A stretch of DNA of 64,000 bases, taken from contig JAPDOI010000139.1 in NCBI GenBank assembly GCA_029168955.1, positions 186,001 to 250,000 of the forward strand, given 5' to 3'. Position numbers and translations under genes: made by a program. Under the pieces are notes generated by a model. It was given only the letters and a program-made list of their open reading frames with translations. It was not told the origin of the DNA and made no database searches. Shown piece after piece: positions 21,748 to 32,764 of this stretch. Positions within the stretch are counted from its first letter, which is position 1. The number at the start of each line of letters is the position of its first letter. This stretch comes from Aplectana chamaeleonis. Its lineage: Eukaryota > Nematoda > Chromadorea > Rhabditida > Cosmocercidae.

Positions 21748-22564
21748 TCAGACGAGGTTTGAATAGCGCTTGGGCTTTTGAATCTCCAGTGGGATCAACA
21801 GATTTACTGCCCGCCGGATTTTCCGTTGGGTTGCTGTAACCAGCTCAGCCTCTCTGACTTCACCATCAACGCTGCGTCGTAGTGCCGTTATGCGTCCCAT
21901 TTTCCAATTGTTCCTAGGCAGCACCTGATCGCTGACGAAAACTACGTCTCCTATCATGGGCCCTTCTTGGCCAAGTCGAGCATTCGATGTCTGTTTTCGA
22001 TGTGTTTCGCGGAGCGCAGGAAGACATTGTTTCTGCCATGTGGCCCAAAAACGATCCACTTCTTGAAATGAGGAATTTAGCGCGTCCATGACTTGGTGGC
22101 GGTACTGAAGCGATATGACTTCTTCCGGTGGCAAAAATTCTGGATCGCTATCGTTAGGATCAGATCGCTCTGGGAGGCTCAGGGTACCACAATGTCTCGC
22201 TGTATAAAACCAATAGGGCGGACTGAACTCAGCTCTTCGTGCGTTGAACCTTGATATGTGAGGGGTGTAGAGTTCAGACAAGCCTCAGCTTCCACGACAA
22301 GCGTACGAATGCTGTCAAAAGAGCGTTGCCTTGCGCCACGTAGAACTTTATAGACAGCATGATTTATAGATTTGACAAGGCGCCTATAGAATCCACCTTG
22401 CCAAGGCGCATACGGCGTGATATGCCTCCACTGTATATTCCGATTTGTTACTACCTTTGACGCCCCGATATTGAGTGCGAAGGGAGAACTTCCTAAAATT
22501 CTTTTACTAAGCAGGAAGGGTGGCGCATTATCACAGGTTATAGTTTTGAGACATCCACGGCGTC
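21748..22564 (-). pseudogene. Pao/BEL integrase C-terminal half and DUF5641-type domain
   Basis: Reading minus from 22564: CLKTITCDNAPPF contains the second catalytic Asp of the integrase core. About 40 residues on is APWQGGFYRRLVKSI, where Pao/BEL integrases have Glu after Phe-Tyr (GGFYER). Here that residue is Arg, so the DDE triad is broken. The ORF at 22281-21748 has the conserved Pao C-terminal domain pattern: W...W...YLP-like LPALRETHR, GDVVFVSDQVLPRNNWKMGR and a basic end. The integrase N-terminal half is on the far side of the hAT-type insertion. Confidence 0.75.
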
Positions 22565-22572
22565 CTATGAAC

Positions 22573-24706
22573 CAGGGCTGTGCGTTATTACGTTAACGTG
22601 TTAACGCATTAACGGGTTAACGCGGGTTTTTCTCGCAAATTAACGGTTAACGCTTAACGAAAAAGTCTTGAAATCACGTTAATTTATAATTCGTTAATTG
22701 TCGTAGAATTATGGCACCGGAGTACATACTGCACGAGGTACGGGTCGGCCTATTTTGCTCAGACCCACTCCAATATCAATTTCGCTCGGAACCCCTCCCC
22801 AGGAGCGTGAGAAGGTCAAGTTTTGACCGTGTTCTACCCCTCCCCTCCCCACCTAGAGCTGATGTGTTCAAAAAGTGTTTATCTAGCAGGTTTGCCTCTA
22901 GTGTTTAATTGCAGTTAAATTACCCTTGTCGTATTAAACTGGTGAAGCTAGTGCTATGCGAAAAAAATGCGGATGTTTGCCAGGACGAACAGCGCCCATC
23001 ACATTTATGTAGAGAGGGCTTAAAGTGCAAAAATATGTATAGTGCAGTCCAGCGAATTTCGTACATGTACTTATCAATGAGAAGAGGTGGGCAGAAGATC
23101 AATACGCATGATTTCCTATGCAAAACGCTCGCCACCGATTGAGCGAGAGCGGTTGTGCTGCCATGAGTTTCAAGCACATCGATCTTTGACCAACCGCTTC
23201 TCATTCGTAATAATTAGATGTGCAACTTTTGGTGGACTACGTTATATCTGGTTACCTTCTGTGCTGTGTAATAAAATGCTGATGCTTGAGGGGGCGGGAG
23301 TTTAATTCCGCCCGAAGCTCATAGGCATGCGAAGTGCGGATCACGATAGCAGGATATTTGAGTCAAGCAGGGTCTATCACCCTTTGTGTACACTTTCACC
23401 GTCTAGGATAGAGGGTGAACACTGCTACAGTGTATGGGCTCACACTTTCTCGGGGGTGGTTCCGCCGGAAGTCGACAATTTTGAAAACTTTGAGTCACGA
23501 GAAAAAAATATTTGAGTCAAGCATCGCTGATTTACCCTGCATAGGAAATTTCACCGTCTGAATTTCACCGTTATTTGGAAAAATCCTGGCTTTGAGAAAC
23601 TAGACTTTATACTCTACCGTGTGCAACCTTCTGCCAATCTGAAGAGTGCCTTTTATGAACATTTACTTGTTGTGGGTTCTTCTCTAAAATGCACTCTGGA
23701 TCCACATCTGACAAAGTAAGTGCTGAGAAAATGCGAATATTGACGCAGAACCCACACCAGGAAAAATTTCGCAAAGGGCACACTCCAGAGGTGCCGTATT
23801 TTTCGAACGGTAGGGTACAGAGTGTAGTTTCCTAAAGCTACGATTTTTTCCAGTTACCTCATTTGAAACTTAAACTACTGTAGTTTTAAAACCCTAGCTT
23901 AGATTCGTAAACTTGGATGTTTTTTGTCTTCTTCCTCTATCAGTGTAGCGGTCTTCGGCGTTCATTTTAGACGCCGAAACTCAACATAGAAAAAATCGAC
24001 CACGCTGGACTCAAGTATACTACTTCCATGACTCTTAGTTTTCAAAATTGCAGACATCCGACGGGACCACACCTGAGGGACGTGTTAGCCCTCATATTTA
24101 GCGGTGCTCGGCCTCAATCCTAAACGAGGAAATTTTTTGTACAGCGTGAACCGACCACACTCAACGCAAATATCAACTCTACTGACTAATAAAAATCTTT
24201 CGCAGAAATCATTCAGCATTTATTAGGCAAACTGCTTCAGGCACTTCACATTGAGGGGTCATATGTCTTGTCTATCATTTTGGGAACACCTTCACGATAA
24301 CTTCACCCTAAGCTTCCTAATTGAACACCGTCACTCACAACTAAGTTCAAACAGCATTTCAGTCAAATCGCAATGCATAGTTGTTGAATCCCATGTGGAA
24401 AACTGCTCCGAGCGGTTTTCATTCACATACACAATTGTCCATTGGGTCTCCCTTCGAAGGTCAGACATCTCCGAAGCTCAAAACCCCCTGTAGGGCCCTA
24501 TCCCGCACCGAACTCTGTATGGCCCTGATTGATATGGGAGATCTGGAATTTTACTGATTACTGACGTGGTTGTGTTTTTCCTTTTGACGGTTTAACGGAA
24601 TGCAAAATTAACGTGTTAGCGCATTAACGGGTTAACGCGGTTTTTTTCCGAAAATTAACGATTAACGCTTAACGAAAAAATAATTTTTTATTAACGCACA
24701 CCCCTG
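22573..24706. mobile_element. hAT-type non-autonomous transposon in the Pao integrase
   Basis: The termini are CAGGGCTGTGCGTTATTA (left) and the inverted TTAACGCACACCCCTG (right). Both flanks carry an 8-bp target duplication differing at one base: CTATGAAC at 22565-22572 and CTGTGAAC at 24707-24714. The CAGGG start and 8-bp duplication are hallmarks of hAT elements. Subterminal regions on both sides are packed with TTAACG words (22590-22690 and 24595-24700). The 2134-bp interior has no transposase. Removing it rejoins the integrase reading. Confidence 0.8.
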
Positions 24707-24714
24707 CTGTGAAC

Positions 24715-25060
24715 TGACGCAGCGCATTCAGGAATTCCTTTGTTGCCATGCTGCGTACCACTTCTAGATTAATCAGACGCGTCACGATGCATGTGAAAAT
24801 ACATCCGTATAACGTGACTTGTTGTCCGTCTTCATGACACGGAGGCAGGTCGGAGAAATCTAATCCGATGTGCTGGAACGGATGAGATCTCAGTCCCTAC
24901 AATCCGGAAGATCTGTTGTCTCAGGATAACAATAAGGTAGCGCATTGAGGCGACCTTTCGACCGCCATAATTTATTCTCAACTTTGTATAGTCTCAGACT
25001 GTTCTCCATTGGTTTTCTGCTCTCTTTGGTCACGTGGATCGCCTGGTGATTGCGAATGTG
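24715..25060 (-). pseudogene. Pao/BEL integrase N-terminal part (zinc-binding side and first catalytic Asp)
   Basis: The minus reading contains LRLYKVENKLWRSKGRLN (the typical start of the integrase zinc-binding part). About 45 residues later comes GLDFSDLPP with the first catalytic Asp, then VTRLINLEVVRSM and ALRQFTA, where the hAT-type element interrupts. Small frame breaks are present. Confidence 0.7.
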
Positions 25061-25738
25061 GCTCCGTCCATACGTGGCGAGACGAAAACGTAAAAGCACT
25101 GCGTACAAATTAGGTAAGATCAGTGGACCCTGATGAAGCACGTCATTCAGTGATGGACTATCCCTGAAGTGGGCGGAAGCATCAAGCACTAGACGCATTT
25201 TGGTGGTCTCTTTGTGAGGAGTCACGCCGGTTTAATGCGGTATGTCATGCACAATCGAACCTTGAACCCATGAGGGGTCTGGGACTTCTTCAATGATTCC
25301 TTTCTCTTTCTGGTCTTTGAAAGTTCTATCGTAGTCGTCGAGTAGCGCAGCAGTTTTCCTCAGCGATTGTACCACCGAATGCAACCGCCTGAGCGCAATC
25401 GCTTTATTACTCGGCGAAGGAGGATGGTCCTCTTTGTAAGAGAAACGGACGTGATATCCATCGTCGCGCTTTTCTAGCGTTTTTTCAAAGAATTGCACTA
25501 CTTTCTCATTTGTCGCATTTTTTTCCGCTTTTGTTCCCGTAAACTCACAGATGCTAGCTGAGTCGAGAGTCCAATATTTGTCCCATCTTTCTACCTCTTC
25601 AGCAAAAATGACGAGAGAATTCACGGAGGTGGTGTAGGTATGGATTTCTTCCTTCTTGCGCCATATTTCCGAAATATCTTGCTTTCCCGTGAGTAAGCAC
25701 CTCAGCTTGGAAGGAATCAAATGTAGCCCTGATGGCAA
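25061..25738 (-). pseudogene. Pao/BEL pol: linker and RT N-terminus, RT core deleted
   Basis: The ORF at 25738-25232 encodes the protease-RT linker and the start of RT (EGFHVRF-like GYHVRFSYKED, then KEKGIIEEVP). The next frame continues with MRLVLDASAHFRDSPSLNDV and GPLILPNLYAVLLRFRL, the conserved Pao RT entry. Directly after this the integrase zinc region begins, so the RT palm (including the YxDD box) and RNase H are missing. The same junction occurs in the right palindrome arm (near 39440). Confidence 0.75.
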
Positions 25739-25771
25739 TCGGAATTGCGGATGAGAAACGTCCAGAAGTGT

Positions 25772-26195
25772 TTATACCTGGTCACATCCTGAGAGAATTT
25801 GTGGTCCCGACCCAGCTTCCCAGTCAGGCTTGAATAGCGAAATATTACGTTGTCCGATAAATTGCACCTCTTCAGCGCTGAGCCTTGCCGTCTTACTCGT
25901 GGCGGAAAGTATTGACGCAGTCAGGAGACACATTTCTTGTTTGCTCCCTTGCGCATCCCAAATGTCCAATGTCACTACCACACACGTAGTGTTTATGGGT
26001 GTTGTTGCTCCAGAAGTGAAAACATTGAGACCCTTTTTTAGCGCTACAAACAATGCCTAACTCTCCCGCTAACTCGTTAGTGATGAATGACTCATCGGCG
26101 CCTGTGTCCAATAAAATCTCAACCTCTTCCCATTGGTTGCGCATCTTATCTTTCATTTTCGCAACACTTGTCAATAACAGAACATTACTCTGCAT
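25772..26195 (-). pseudogene. Pao/BEL aspartic protease region
   Basis: The minus reading contains VEILLDTGADESFITNELA, the D-T-G active-site loop of the DUF1758-type retropepsin of Pao elements. The frame changes downstream (ORFs at 26195-25893 and 26053-25772), so it is disrupted, but the catalytic Asp is present. Confidence 0.75.
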
Positions 26196-26434
26196 GGCAT
26201 AGGCTTCTGTTCTGTTGTCACACTACGTGATATCAGTGTTTACCGCAGAAAGGACGATTCCCGAATTATCTGCGCAGTCCCTGTCATTCTCGAGTGATTC
26301 CTGAATCACGCTAGTATCTATTGTATGCGCCTGCGCAATTCTGACCTTTGAGAACTTTGATTTTTTCCATTCTGAAGACAGTGGCTTCTGAGTCATACCG
26401 ACTTCTGGCGTGTCAGGCAGCGTATACTTCCTCT

Positions 26435-27753
26435 TTAAGGTGGGTTGCCTGTGTGCAGCTTCCTATGGTGATTTGCGCGCTGGACACGAAGTATTATGTT
26501 GTCTCTTGCTATCACACAGTCAGCAGCTGGTCCTGGTACAGCCCTTGATGAAATGCCCTGATGTGCCTCAGTTGAGACATTGGTTGTGTTCATGGAAGAT
26601 TCGTTTCCGATCCTCAATACTGGCGTACTTAGCACAAGCAAAGGACTTGTGACCGCTGGATTGACAAAACATACACGTCGTAGAATCTTGTCTGGCGTAG
26701 GTTTGCTTATAATCGTTAGAACCACGATTTTGCGCTCGGTTATCCAACATCCTAGGTTTTTGAACCATATGTGTTATGCTCTCCTCAGTCTCCAAAATAT
26801 TGTCCAGGTCTGACAGTATACTTACTGCTCATTATCCACGTGCTTCCAGGTGCAGAGGTCGTCATGCGATGTTCGAGTACTTTGCGCGGGATATGTGTCG
26901 TAAACTTAGATAAAACCTTTTGAGTAAGAAATGATCCATTAAGCGAAACCCCCCGTTCCTCGAGCTGGGTCGCTAATGGCATGATATGGTCGAGTAGGCG
27001 CCGTTGGCCTTCCAGAGTCGGCGCCTCCGCTCGCGCTTTTCCGAGGCGAGACTGTACACTTTCGATGAGACGTGACTCATCTCCGTACTTCTTATGCAAA
27101 AAGTCAATCGCATGATCATAATGAGCCTCGGTCATCATGAATCTGCTCACATATTCCCGAGCTTCTCCACGGAGCGCACTAATCAAGTAATTGAACTTTT
27201 GGAGCTTTGAAATCGGTTGCTTATGAACATTTGACTCAAACAAAGTCCAAAAGTTATCAAATTCCCATACTTTTCCGGTAAATATTGGTATAGGAATGGC
27301 AGGAAGCCTGGGTTTCTCAATTCCAGCATCAGCTCTGTTTAGAAAACTAGCATCAAAGGAATTGGCACCCGCCATAGCGCAGTCGCGGGCGTTATGGCGG
27401 TTAGCTTCCATCTCAATATACAGGGTTCGCGCACGGTCGAGGATCAGATGCACTTTATCAATGTAATCCTGCGCTTGCGCCTCTAGCTCTTCCGTTAGAG
27501 ATTCGAGCAACGAATCAACCATAGCAGCAAACTTAGACAATGTTTCGCTGACCAGAGTAGAATTTGCGTTAAGCTGCAGACCTAATGACTGGGTTGATTG
27601 AGCGAGCAAAGGGTCTTGTCCTGGAACGTGATCTAGGGCCATGATATCCTTGAATTTAACAATTATACTTTCCAAATTGTAGCGATAACGGGTAAGAAGT
27701 CCTTTTTGAGATTTTATCGAAATTGGACCCGACATAACAACTGGCAGAGACAA
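26435..27753 (-). CDS. Pao/BEL gag (DUF1759-type) with CCHC knuckle
   Basis: The 322-codon ORF 27753-26785 starts MSLPVVMSG. It carries the helical gag region (FTGKVWEFDNFWTLFESNVH, LQKFNYLISALRGEAREYVS), the DUF1759 pattern of Pao gag proteins. The frame shifts near 26820 and continues in ORF 26795-26568 with CMFCQSSGHKSFAC, a C-x2-C-x4-H-x4-C zinc knuckle, then a second partial knuckle (GHFIKGC). The left-arm copy is the better-preserved of the two copies in the palindrome. Function in the element would be particle assembly and RNA binding. Confidence 0.8.
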
Positions 27754-27889
27754 CGGGAGAAAGCTGATTGGCTAGATGAAAGAGAGACAAATTGTGCGCG
27801 GAATGAAATCCTGAGGATAATCCGAAAAAATTCGAAAAAAATTGTGCACCTACTCAGCAAAAAGGAAGTCAGAGTAAGGCGCAGATAGG

Positions 27890-28175
27890 TGGAATCAGGA
27901 AAATTGAATTCCAGTAGCGCAACTGCGATCAGCGCAGAATATGGCAGAAAGTACAAGAAAAAGTTTTGTACCAGTAAGCGTACCACTGAATCTGACGGTC
28001 CTTGTCCGATCGTTGCCGATGCACCATAAACAGAATACACGTAGCTCCAGAACTTCACGGTTGTCGCGGTGGGAAATGTCATTCGAGGGCACAAAGCTGA
28101 TGTTTCCCACAGATATCTGCGCGGAGATAACTTTTTACCGAATTCTGATCGCCAATTTGGCGATAATAGATTTGT
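27890..28175 (-). repeat. 5' LTR of the Pao/BEL element (boundaries approximate)
   Basis: Upstream of gag in element orientation and matching the two 3' LTR blocks at 17262-17311 and 17678-17777. The outer boundary is near GCCAATTTGGCGATAAT (about 28165). A mirrored copy is at 36360-36650. Confidence 0.65.
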
Positions 28176-28435
28176 TTTTGTTATTTTTGTGTTCATATGC
28201 TACTAATGTGTTTACCCATTCATTGCAACAATTGAGATGCGCTATTGATTGTCACCATTAAAGTGGCGTCGCGGCGTTGGCGTGGCTGTCAGTGAAACCA
28301 AGCGGCCCTCTATCACTCCTCTCTATATTGTTCAAAAATTATCACAACCGTCTCGTTTTGGTGACTGCTGGGCCACTAACGCGAAGCGACTCGAGCTGGA
28401 TCAGAACAATCATCCTATCTTTTGATATCGCTTAG

Positions 28436-28795
28436 CTAATAATCATCGCTCAGAACTGAGATCCTGACCGGAGTCTCATCTACGCTTACAGTGGGAACAA
28501 ATAATTGTCGACGACCGAGCATACAGCGGATGCAAATCAGTGTCATCAGTATGATAGCGAGCAACATGATGCCGAGCACTGGAAATCGAAGATATTGAAG
28601 AAACTTGTACAGGTGCCACGAAAATGGCATGAGATAGTGCAGTAGCTCACGTCCACGGAAGCCATCGCTTGAACAGTGAGGAACCATCTTTATGTAAAAG
28701 CCAGCTGGCGCTAGCCAGACGTTAGCCAATACAAAAGCGCCACTCACTCGCCCAGCCTTTGTATGCAGCTGCAGAACAGACAAAGAGACAGACAA
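28436..28795 (-). CDS. Possible terminal exon of an unrecognised membrane protein
   Basis: On the minus strand an acceptor-like TTGTCTGTTCTGCAG (near 28780-28766) precedes an open reading that ends at a stop at about 28436. It contains one strong membrane segment (FPVLGIMLLAIILMTLICI) followed by a short basic then mixed tail (RCMLGRRQL ... SVLSDDY), the layout of a type I membrane protein end. No family recognised. It could be the last exon of a host gene or an envelope tail. A mirrored copy lies at about 35730-36097, where a small deletion changes the frame near the end. Confidence 0.35.
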   Translation of the reverse strand: MSVSLSVLQLHTKAGRVSGAFVLANVWLAPAGFYIKMVPHCSSDGFRGRELLHYLMPFSWHLYKFLQYLRFPVLGIMLLAIILMTLICIRCMLGRRQLFVPTVSVDETPVRISVLSDDY

Positions 28796-30159
28796 GCAGA
28801 AAGCGTGGAAATGGATGTGACAATGCTTACATATTGGAATTTGATTGTTTTTCAGCCTCGGTTTTGTACTGCACCTATTATTGTAATAACTTTTTTTTAT
28901 CCCCTCCTTCTTAGATATTTTGGGAAGTTACGAGACGGAACTTCTTTTTGAGGGTTATAATGTAGTGATAATGTTCTGCAAGAATCCTGCAAAAGTTTCG
29001 AGGAACAATCACATAGTCAATTCTGATCATCGCCATCGGCATAAACATGCATTATCCACTGCCTCTGGCATAATCTATCAGCAATCAACGTAAAAGAACA
29101 CCGCTGGCTGGGCGCCGTCGTCACCCAAAACATCGGGATCAGCGAGCAGCATACAGTAGTTGCTTATAAAAGCGATTGAATCTCAGTTCAAGGACTTCTC
29201 TCAGACGTCTAATCTTCAACACCTCGTTTTTTAGCCTTTTATTCAGGGGGGCAATGCTGTGCGGAGAAGTCACAGCATTGCCCTCTTCGATTATGCTATT
29301 TACCTCCTCACAGTTTTTTGTGCAGGCTTTGTCGGTGATTCATTTGCGAATTCTGAATATTACTAGTCATGTTATTAATTTAAAAAGGAAAAGGATTAGT
29401 AGAGCTTGAAATAAAACTCTCTCTCTTAGTCCGTCTAGTTATTTTGGCACATTAAAAACTCCACCGGGAATGGTTTAGGAAATTGGATAATTCCCGGAGC
29501 GGAGGCTTATCCTCCCAGAAGGGTGACGGGAGCCGGAAGGCGAGCGCGTCCTTGTGTTCCGGATGAAAACTTGGGGTAATACAACGAGCGAAAAAATACA
29601 CATCTAGGTTACAATACACACATACATACTTTTGGGAAGTTAAGGAATATACCCGCAACGACCAGTGGCCACAGCCATTGAAAGCGATGCCAAATTTTTT
29701 ACAAAACGCTCATCGTCGGCGCTAGACAACTGTGGTCTCCCTAGATATGCTCCTGCTAGAGGTCAATATTACTGCTAATACTACTACTGTTTCACTCAGT
29801 TGTGAAAGTATCCATTTATTGTGTTTGTTGTTAGCCAGAGGGCTCTGGCGGTCACTCCTTATTTGGTCGCTTGCCGATATAAAAGGGAGAGCGACGTTGC
29901 ACTTTAGGGCGGCTGAAGTGATCAAGCTGGTGGCTGCCACAACCCTCGGCCCGTAATATGTAAGTCATTACTTAATATACTCTGTAACCTTTTTGTACCT
30001 TGTGTAGCGAATGAATATTGTTTTATGAAGTGTAGTAATGAAAATGTCTATCTTAAAGATATGAGACTGCGAACCGAGGGTCATTCGGAGAATGTTAAAT
30101 TAATGTATGTGTGCAAGGTGTCCGGACGAAGTTAAGTTCCCTGAAATACGTGTGTCTTT
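28796..30159. other. Unassigned sequence within the palindrome arm
   Basis: Contains a hairpin at about 29249-29286 (GGGCAATGCTGTG ... CACAGCATTGCCC). ORFs at 29452-29658 and 29722-29940 (minus) are protein-like in parts (HPEHKDALAFRLPSPFWEDK), but no gene model could be built. Confidence 0.35.
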
Positions 30160-31408
30160 GTGAGGCAGCGTTTGATTACATCCTCTGAGATAAATAACAC
30201 TGTAAATGAATATCGTCAACTGCCTGAAGGAGGATGCAGGTCAGTCGAATTCCTTTGGTCTTTGTTTCCTCGTATCTACAAACAACCAGCAACCCTCGAT
30301 CCCACATACTGTTCTTGTACTAATGCCTCTCCATCATGCGATTGCCTCTGGACAAGTCTCGCACACCGTTATCGAAGAACTATTTCACAATCTGGATTAC
30401 GGTGAGAAATCAATTGACAGAGCGCCAAGTACTACAGGTTCACTCAACTCTTCTTCCACTTTTCCAGCCTCATTTCCCTGTTCGTTACCTTGTCTTCGCC
30501 GGGGTCCAGGACGGAGCGTCACTCTCGAATCGATGGATTTCTCAGTAGTTGCCCAGACCACCTGAATCTCCTATGCATAGTGCTGGGGTGTGATTCATGA
30601 ACGCTAAACCGTTGTCCCAACAGGGTTTGGTTGGAAACATTCGCCAACCAGCGATTCATCATCACTAGGTTTGGTCAGGACGGGACTTCACCTGGGTCCC
30701 ATGTAACCGCACCTCCAAGGTGGTGGTTTGCTTTGATTTGGTCCCAGCTGGGGCAGCTAACCAAACTAAACCCTGTCGGGACCCAATGCGTCCATGGATC
30801 CCAGCCCTGGACGTTTTCGCAGCCAACATCTTTTCGAACACCCCTGGATTTGATGGATATCACGTCTCCCTCAAGGATTATGTTCGAGTATACTCAGTAC
30901 TACCCACATGTCGTGCTATCGCTAACTCAGCAGAAACCCTATCCCGTTCTCGCCAGCCTCGGACTATGGCCCTGGATACTCAGGTATCATTTTTACCGCA
31001 TTGATGAATTTGCAAGGATTGCTCCTGCAGCTGCCCCGGATTAGGTTTATGGCAATGTAGTAGCAGTAACTCTCCGCAAAGATGGGATCAACAACCTTTA
31101 GGGAAGAATCACCGGAGGTGAGTTTCGTCTTTCCTTCCATAAGTAACTTTCCTCTATCATCAGTAAGGGATTACGAGGTTTTCCTAGCAGAAACACGGCT
31201 CAACTTTCTCTTATCTATGAGGTTCTCTTATTGTCCCGCATCCGGTGAGGATATGAAAGTTCTCATCAACAGCGTTACAGACTCGATTGCAGCTCACCCG
31301 GGCGAAGGATTGCTTCCGCGTCGAATGTACAATTCGCCCGGTGAACACGGGGTCTGGTTTAAGGACCGCGTAGGAGAATTCACCATTTATTCACTAGTTA
31401 CCGTGTAA
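30160..31408 (+). CDS. Unrecognised coding-like region with possible short introns
   Basis: Several plus-strand open stretches with protein-like content are separated by sequences resembling short nematode introns. The clearest is GTGAGTTTCG...CATCAG at about 31119-31167; another is GTGAGGATAT...AACAG at about 31246-31273. Across those two, one frame runs through to ...TDSIAAHPGEG and FKDRVGEFTIYSLVTV before a stop at 31408. Further upstream, FDGYHVSLKDYVRVYSVL (near 30850) also looks coding. I could not produce a single phase-consistent model and do not recognise the family. It may be a gene remnant. The mirror image is at 33140-34370. Confidence 0.3.
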
Positions 31409-32335
31409 ATCGGAAGGTAGCATTCGAACGTATTAGAATGCTCTTCAATGTAGCTTGTTGAACTGTCGCAGACATCAGGGGTAGTAATAAACTTGCCAAA
31501 CTACGATGTTACCCAAGACTGTTAACATCGATGTTAACTACGGGGTTCTTAAATGTGGCTGAAATCGTATTATAATCGTTCAAGGCACATATAAGCCACA
31601 ATAGAAATCTTAAAGCTAAACATCTATGTTACTTCCCCTTAGCTACTCATGTTACCCCTCTCACAACCCTCAATCGCAAACATTAATGTTCGCCAATTAA
31701 TCGGCGCACTCCACAGATCAACGGTGAGACAGTGCGCCTATTTAAGAGTGCGCTCGACGACGATGGGGGGTTTTACTTGACTTGACTTAATCGGTTGGCT
31801 TTCGCCTGACGCGGTCATTCCGCATCTTCACCGAGGTGTGCCGTCCTAGTAGTCAGCCGTGTCCATTTTTCACGGTCTTCAGCCACAATTTGCACAGCAT
31901 CCAGCTGTCACTAGGCCTTCCATTTCCTGCGAAACGACAACATCGCCTGAACTGGTCTTTCGATGCGATTTCTGTTAAATCCTCTTTAACCACATCCGTC
32001 CAGGAACGATGGTCGCCTACGCCCAGGTGGCCGTTTCCAGACAGGATTTGCGAAGCATTTTTAAAGCGTGTTGTACGAGACGATCCGGCGTTCTTCTTAG
32101 TACCATCGCGAAGGAAGTCAAGTTCGAAGTCGACTTTCCATTGCTGCTATCATGATGGCGTTAGGAGATGCTGGCACCTCCCTCGATGGAAAGGTTGGAT
32201 TGTACGGAGTCGATTTCCTTTAGGCGTTTGCTTGATACACGTCGCGTGTATGAAATATCCAAGCAAACGCCTTTAAAGGAAATCCTCTCCGTGCAATCCA
32301 ACGCTTTCCATCTGCGTTTTGAAAGGTGCCAGCAT

Positions 32336-32764
32336 CTACGTCTCCGATCTCAAGCAGCAATGATAGGGCGAATAGCGGCATAGATAGACGCGCAACGCCG
32401 GATCGTCTCGCGATGGTGGTAGACCACAAATCACTTGGTCTAGAAATTGCCACCTGCAGACGTAGCTTTCGCATTGTTGTCGAATATCCGCTGCATAACT
32501 ACCATCGTTCTTCAGCAAACAGCCCAAATAACAGAAATCGTCCACCAGTTCGATACGTTGTCCGTCCACAGAAACTCCAGTTGACAGGCCTCTGGATGGA
32601 CCCAATCTGCTTGCATTTGTGGACTGAAGACCGTGAAAAATAGGACTGCGGCATGACTTCGAAACGGGTTCACACCTTTGCGGTTTTGAAGATGTTTTCA
32701 GCGAATAACACAATGTCGTCGGCGAAACCAACCGATTAAGTCGACAAGGGCGTAAAACCCCCAT
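32336..32764 (-). pseudogene. LINE (RTE-like) reverse transcriptase C-terminal fragment
   Basis: The minus reading contains VDGQRIELVDDFCYLGCLLK, then DGSYAADIRQ and RVYLCRYSPYHC...RSET. This matches the pattern seen just after the RT core of nematode non-LTR retrotransposons (YLG..., RVYLS...P...YGSETW), with frame damage at the end. It sits immediately right of the palindrome centre. The corresponding left-arm stretch (31740-32200) is only loosely similar. Confidence 0.6.

Larger units (their letters stand above)
17262..28175 (-). mobile_element. Pao/BEL LTR retroelement with envelope-like region (decayed)
   Basis: Read on the minus strand the order is 5' LTR (about 28175-27890), gag with CCHC knuckle, aspartic protease, RT N-terminus, integrase, a DUF5641-type C-terminus, envelope-like region, an extra CCHC ORF and the 3' LTR remnant. 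Order and motifs fit Pao/BEL elements. Envelopes related to phlebovirus Gc are known in some nematode Pao/BEL elements (Ascaris Tas). This copy is inactive: the RT core is deleted, gag-pol has frame breaks, the integrase lacks its Glu and is split by a hAT-type insertion, a MITE sits between pol and env, and the 3' LTR is interrupted. The half from 23836 rightwards is duplicated in inverted orientation to 40664. Confidence 0.85.
23836..32245. repeat. Left arm of a 16.8-kb palindrome
   Basis: From AGCTACGATTTTTTCCAGTT at 23836 the sequence is the reverse complement of the stretch ending at 40664. It is ~99% alike over most of the arm, with scattered short indels. The arm covers the right part of the hAT-type element, the Pao gag-pol half and 28.2-31.7 kb. 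Similarity drops in the inner ~500 bp (about 31740-32200). Confidence 0.95.

Noticed and set aside
30631..31044. 137-codon ORF as a simple single-exon gene
   Set aside because: A different frame over the same stretch looks equally protein-like and apparent short introns interrupt the region; no single model holds.
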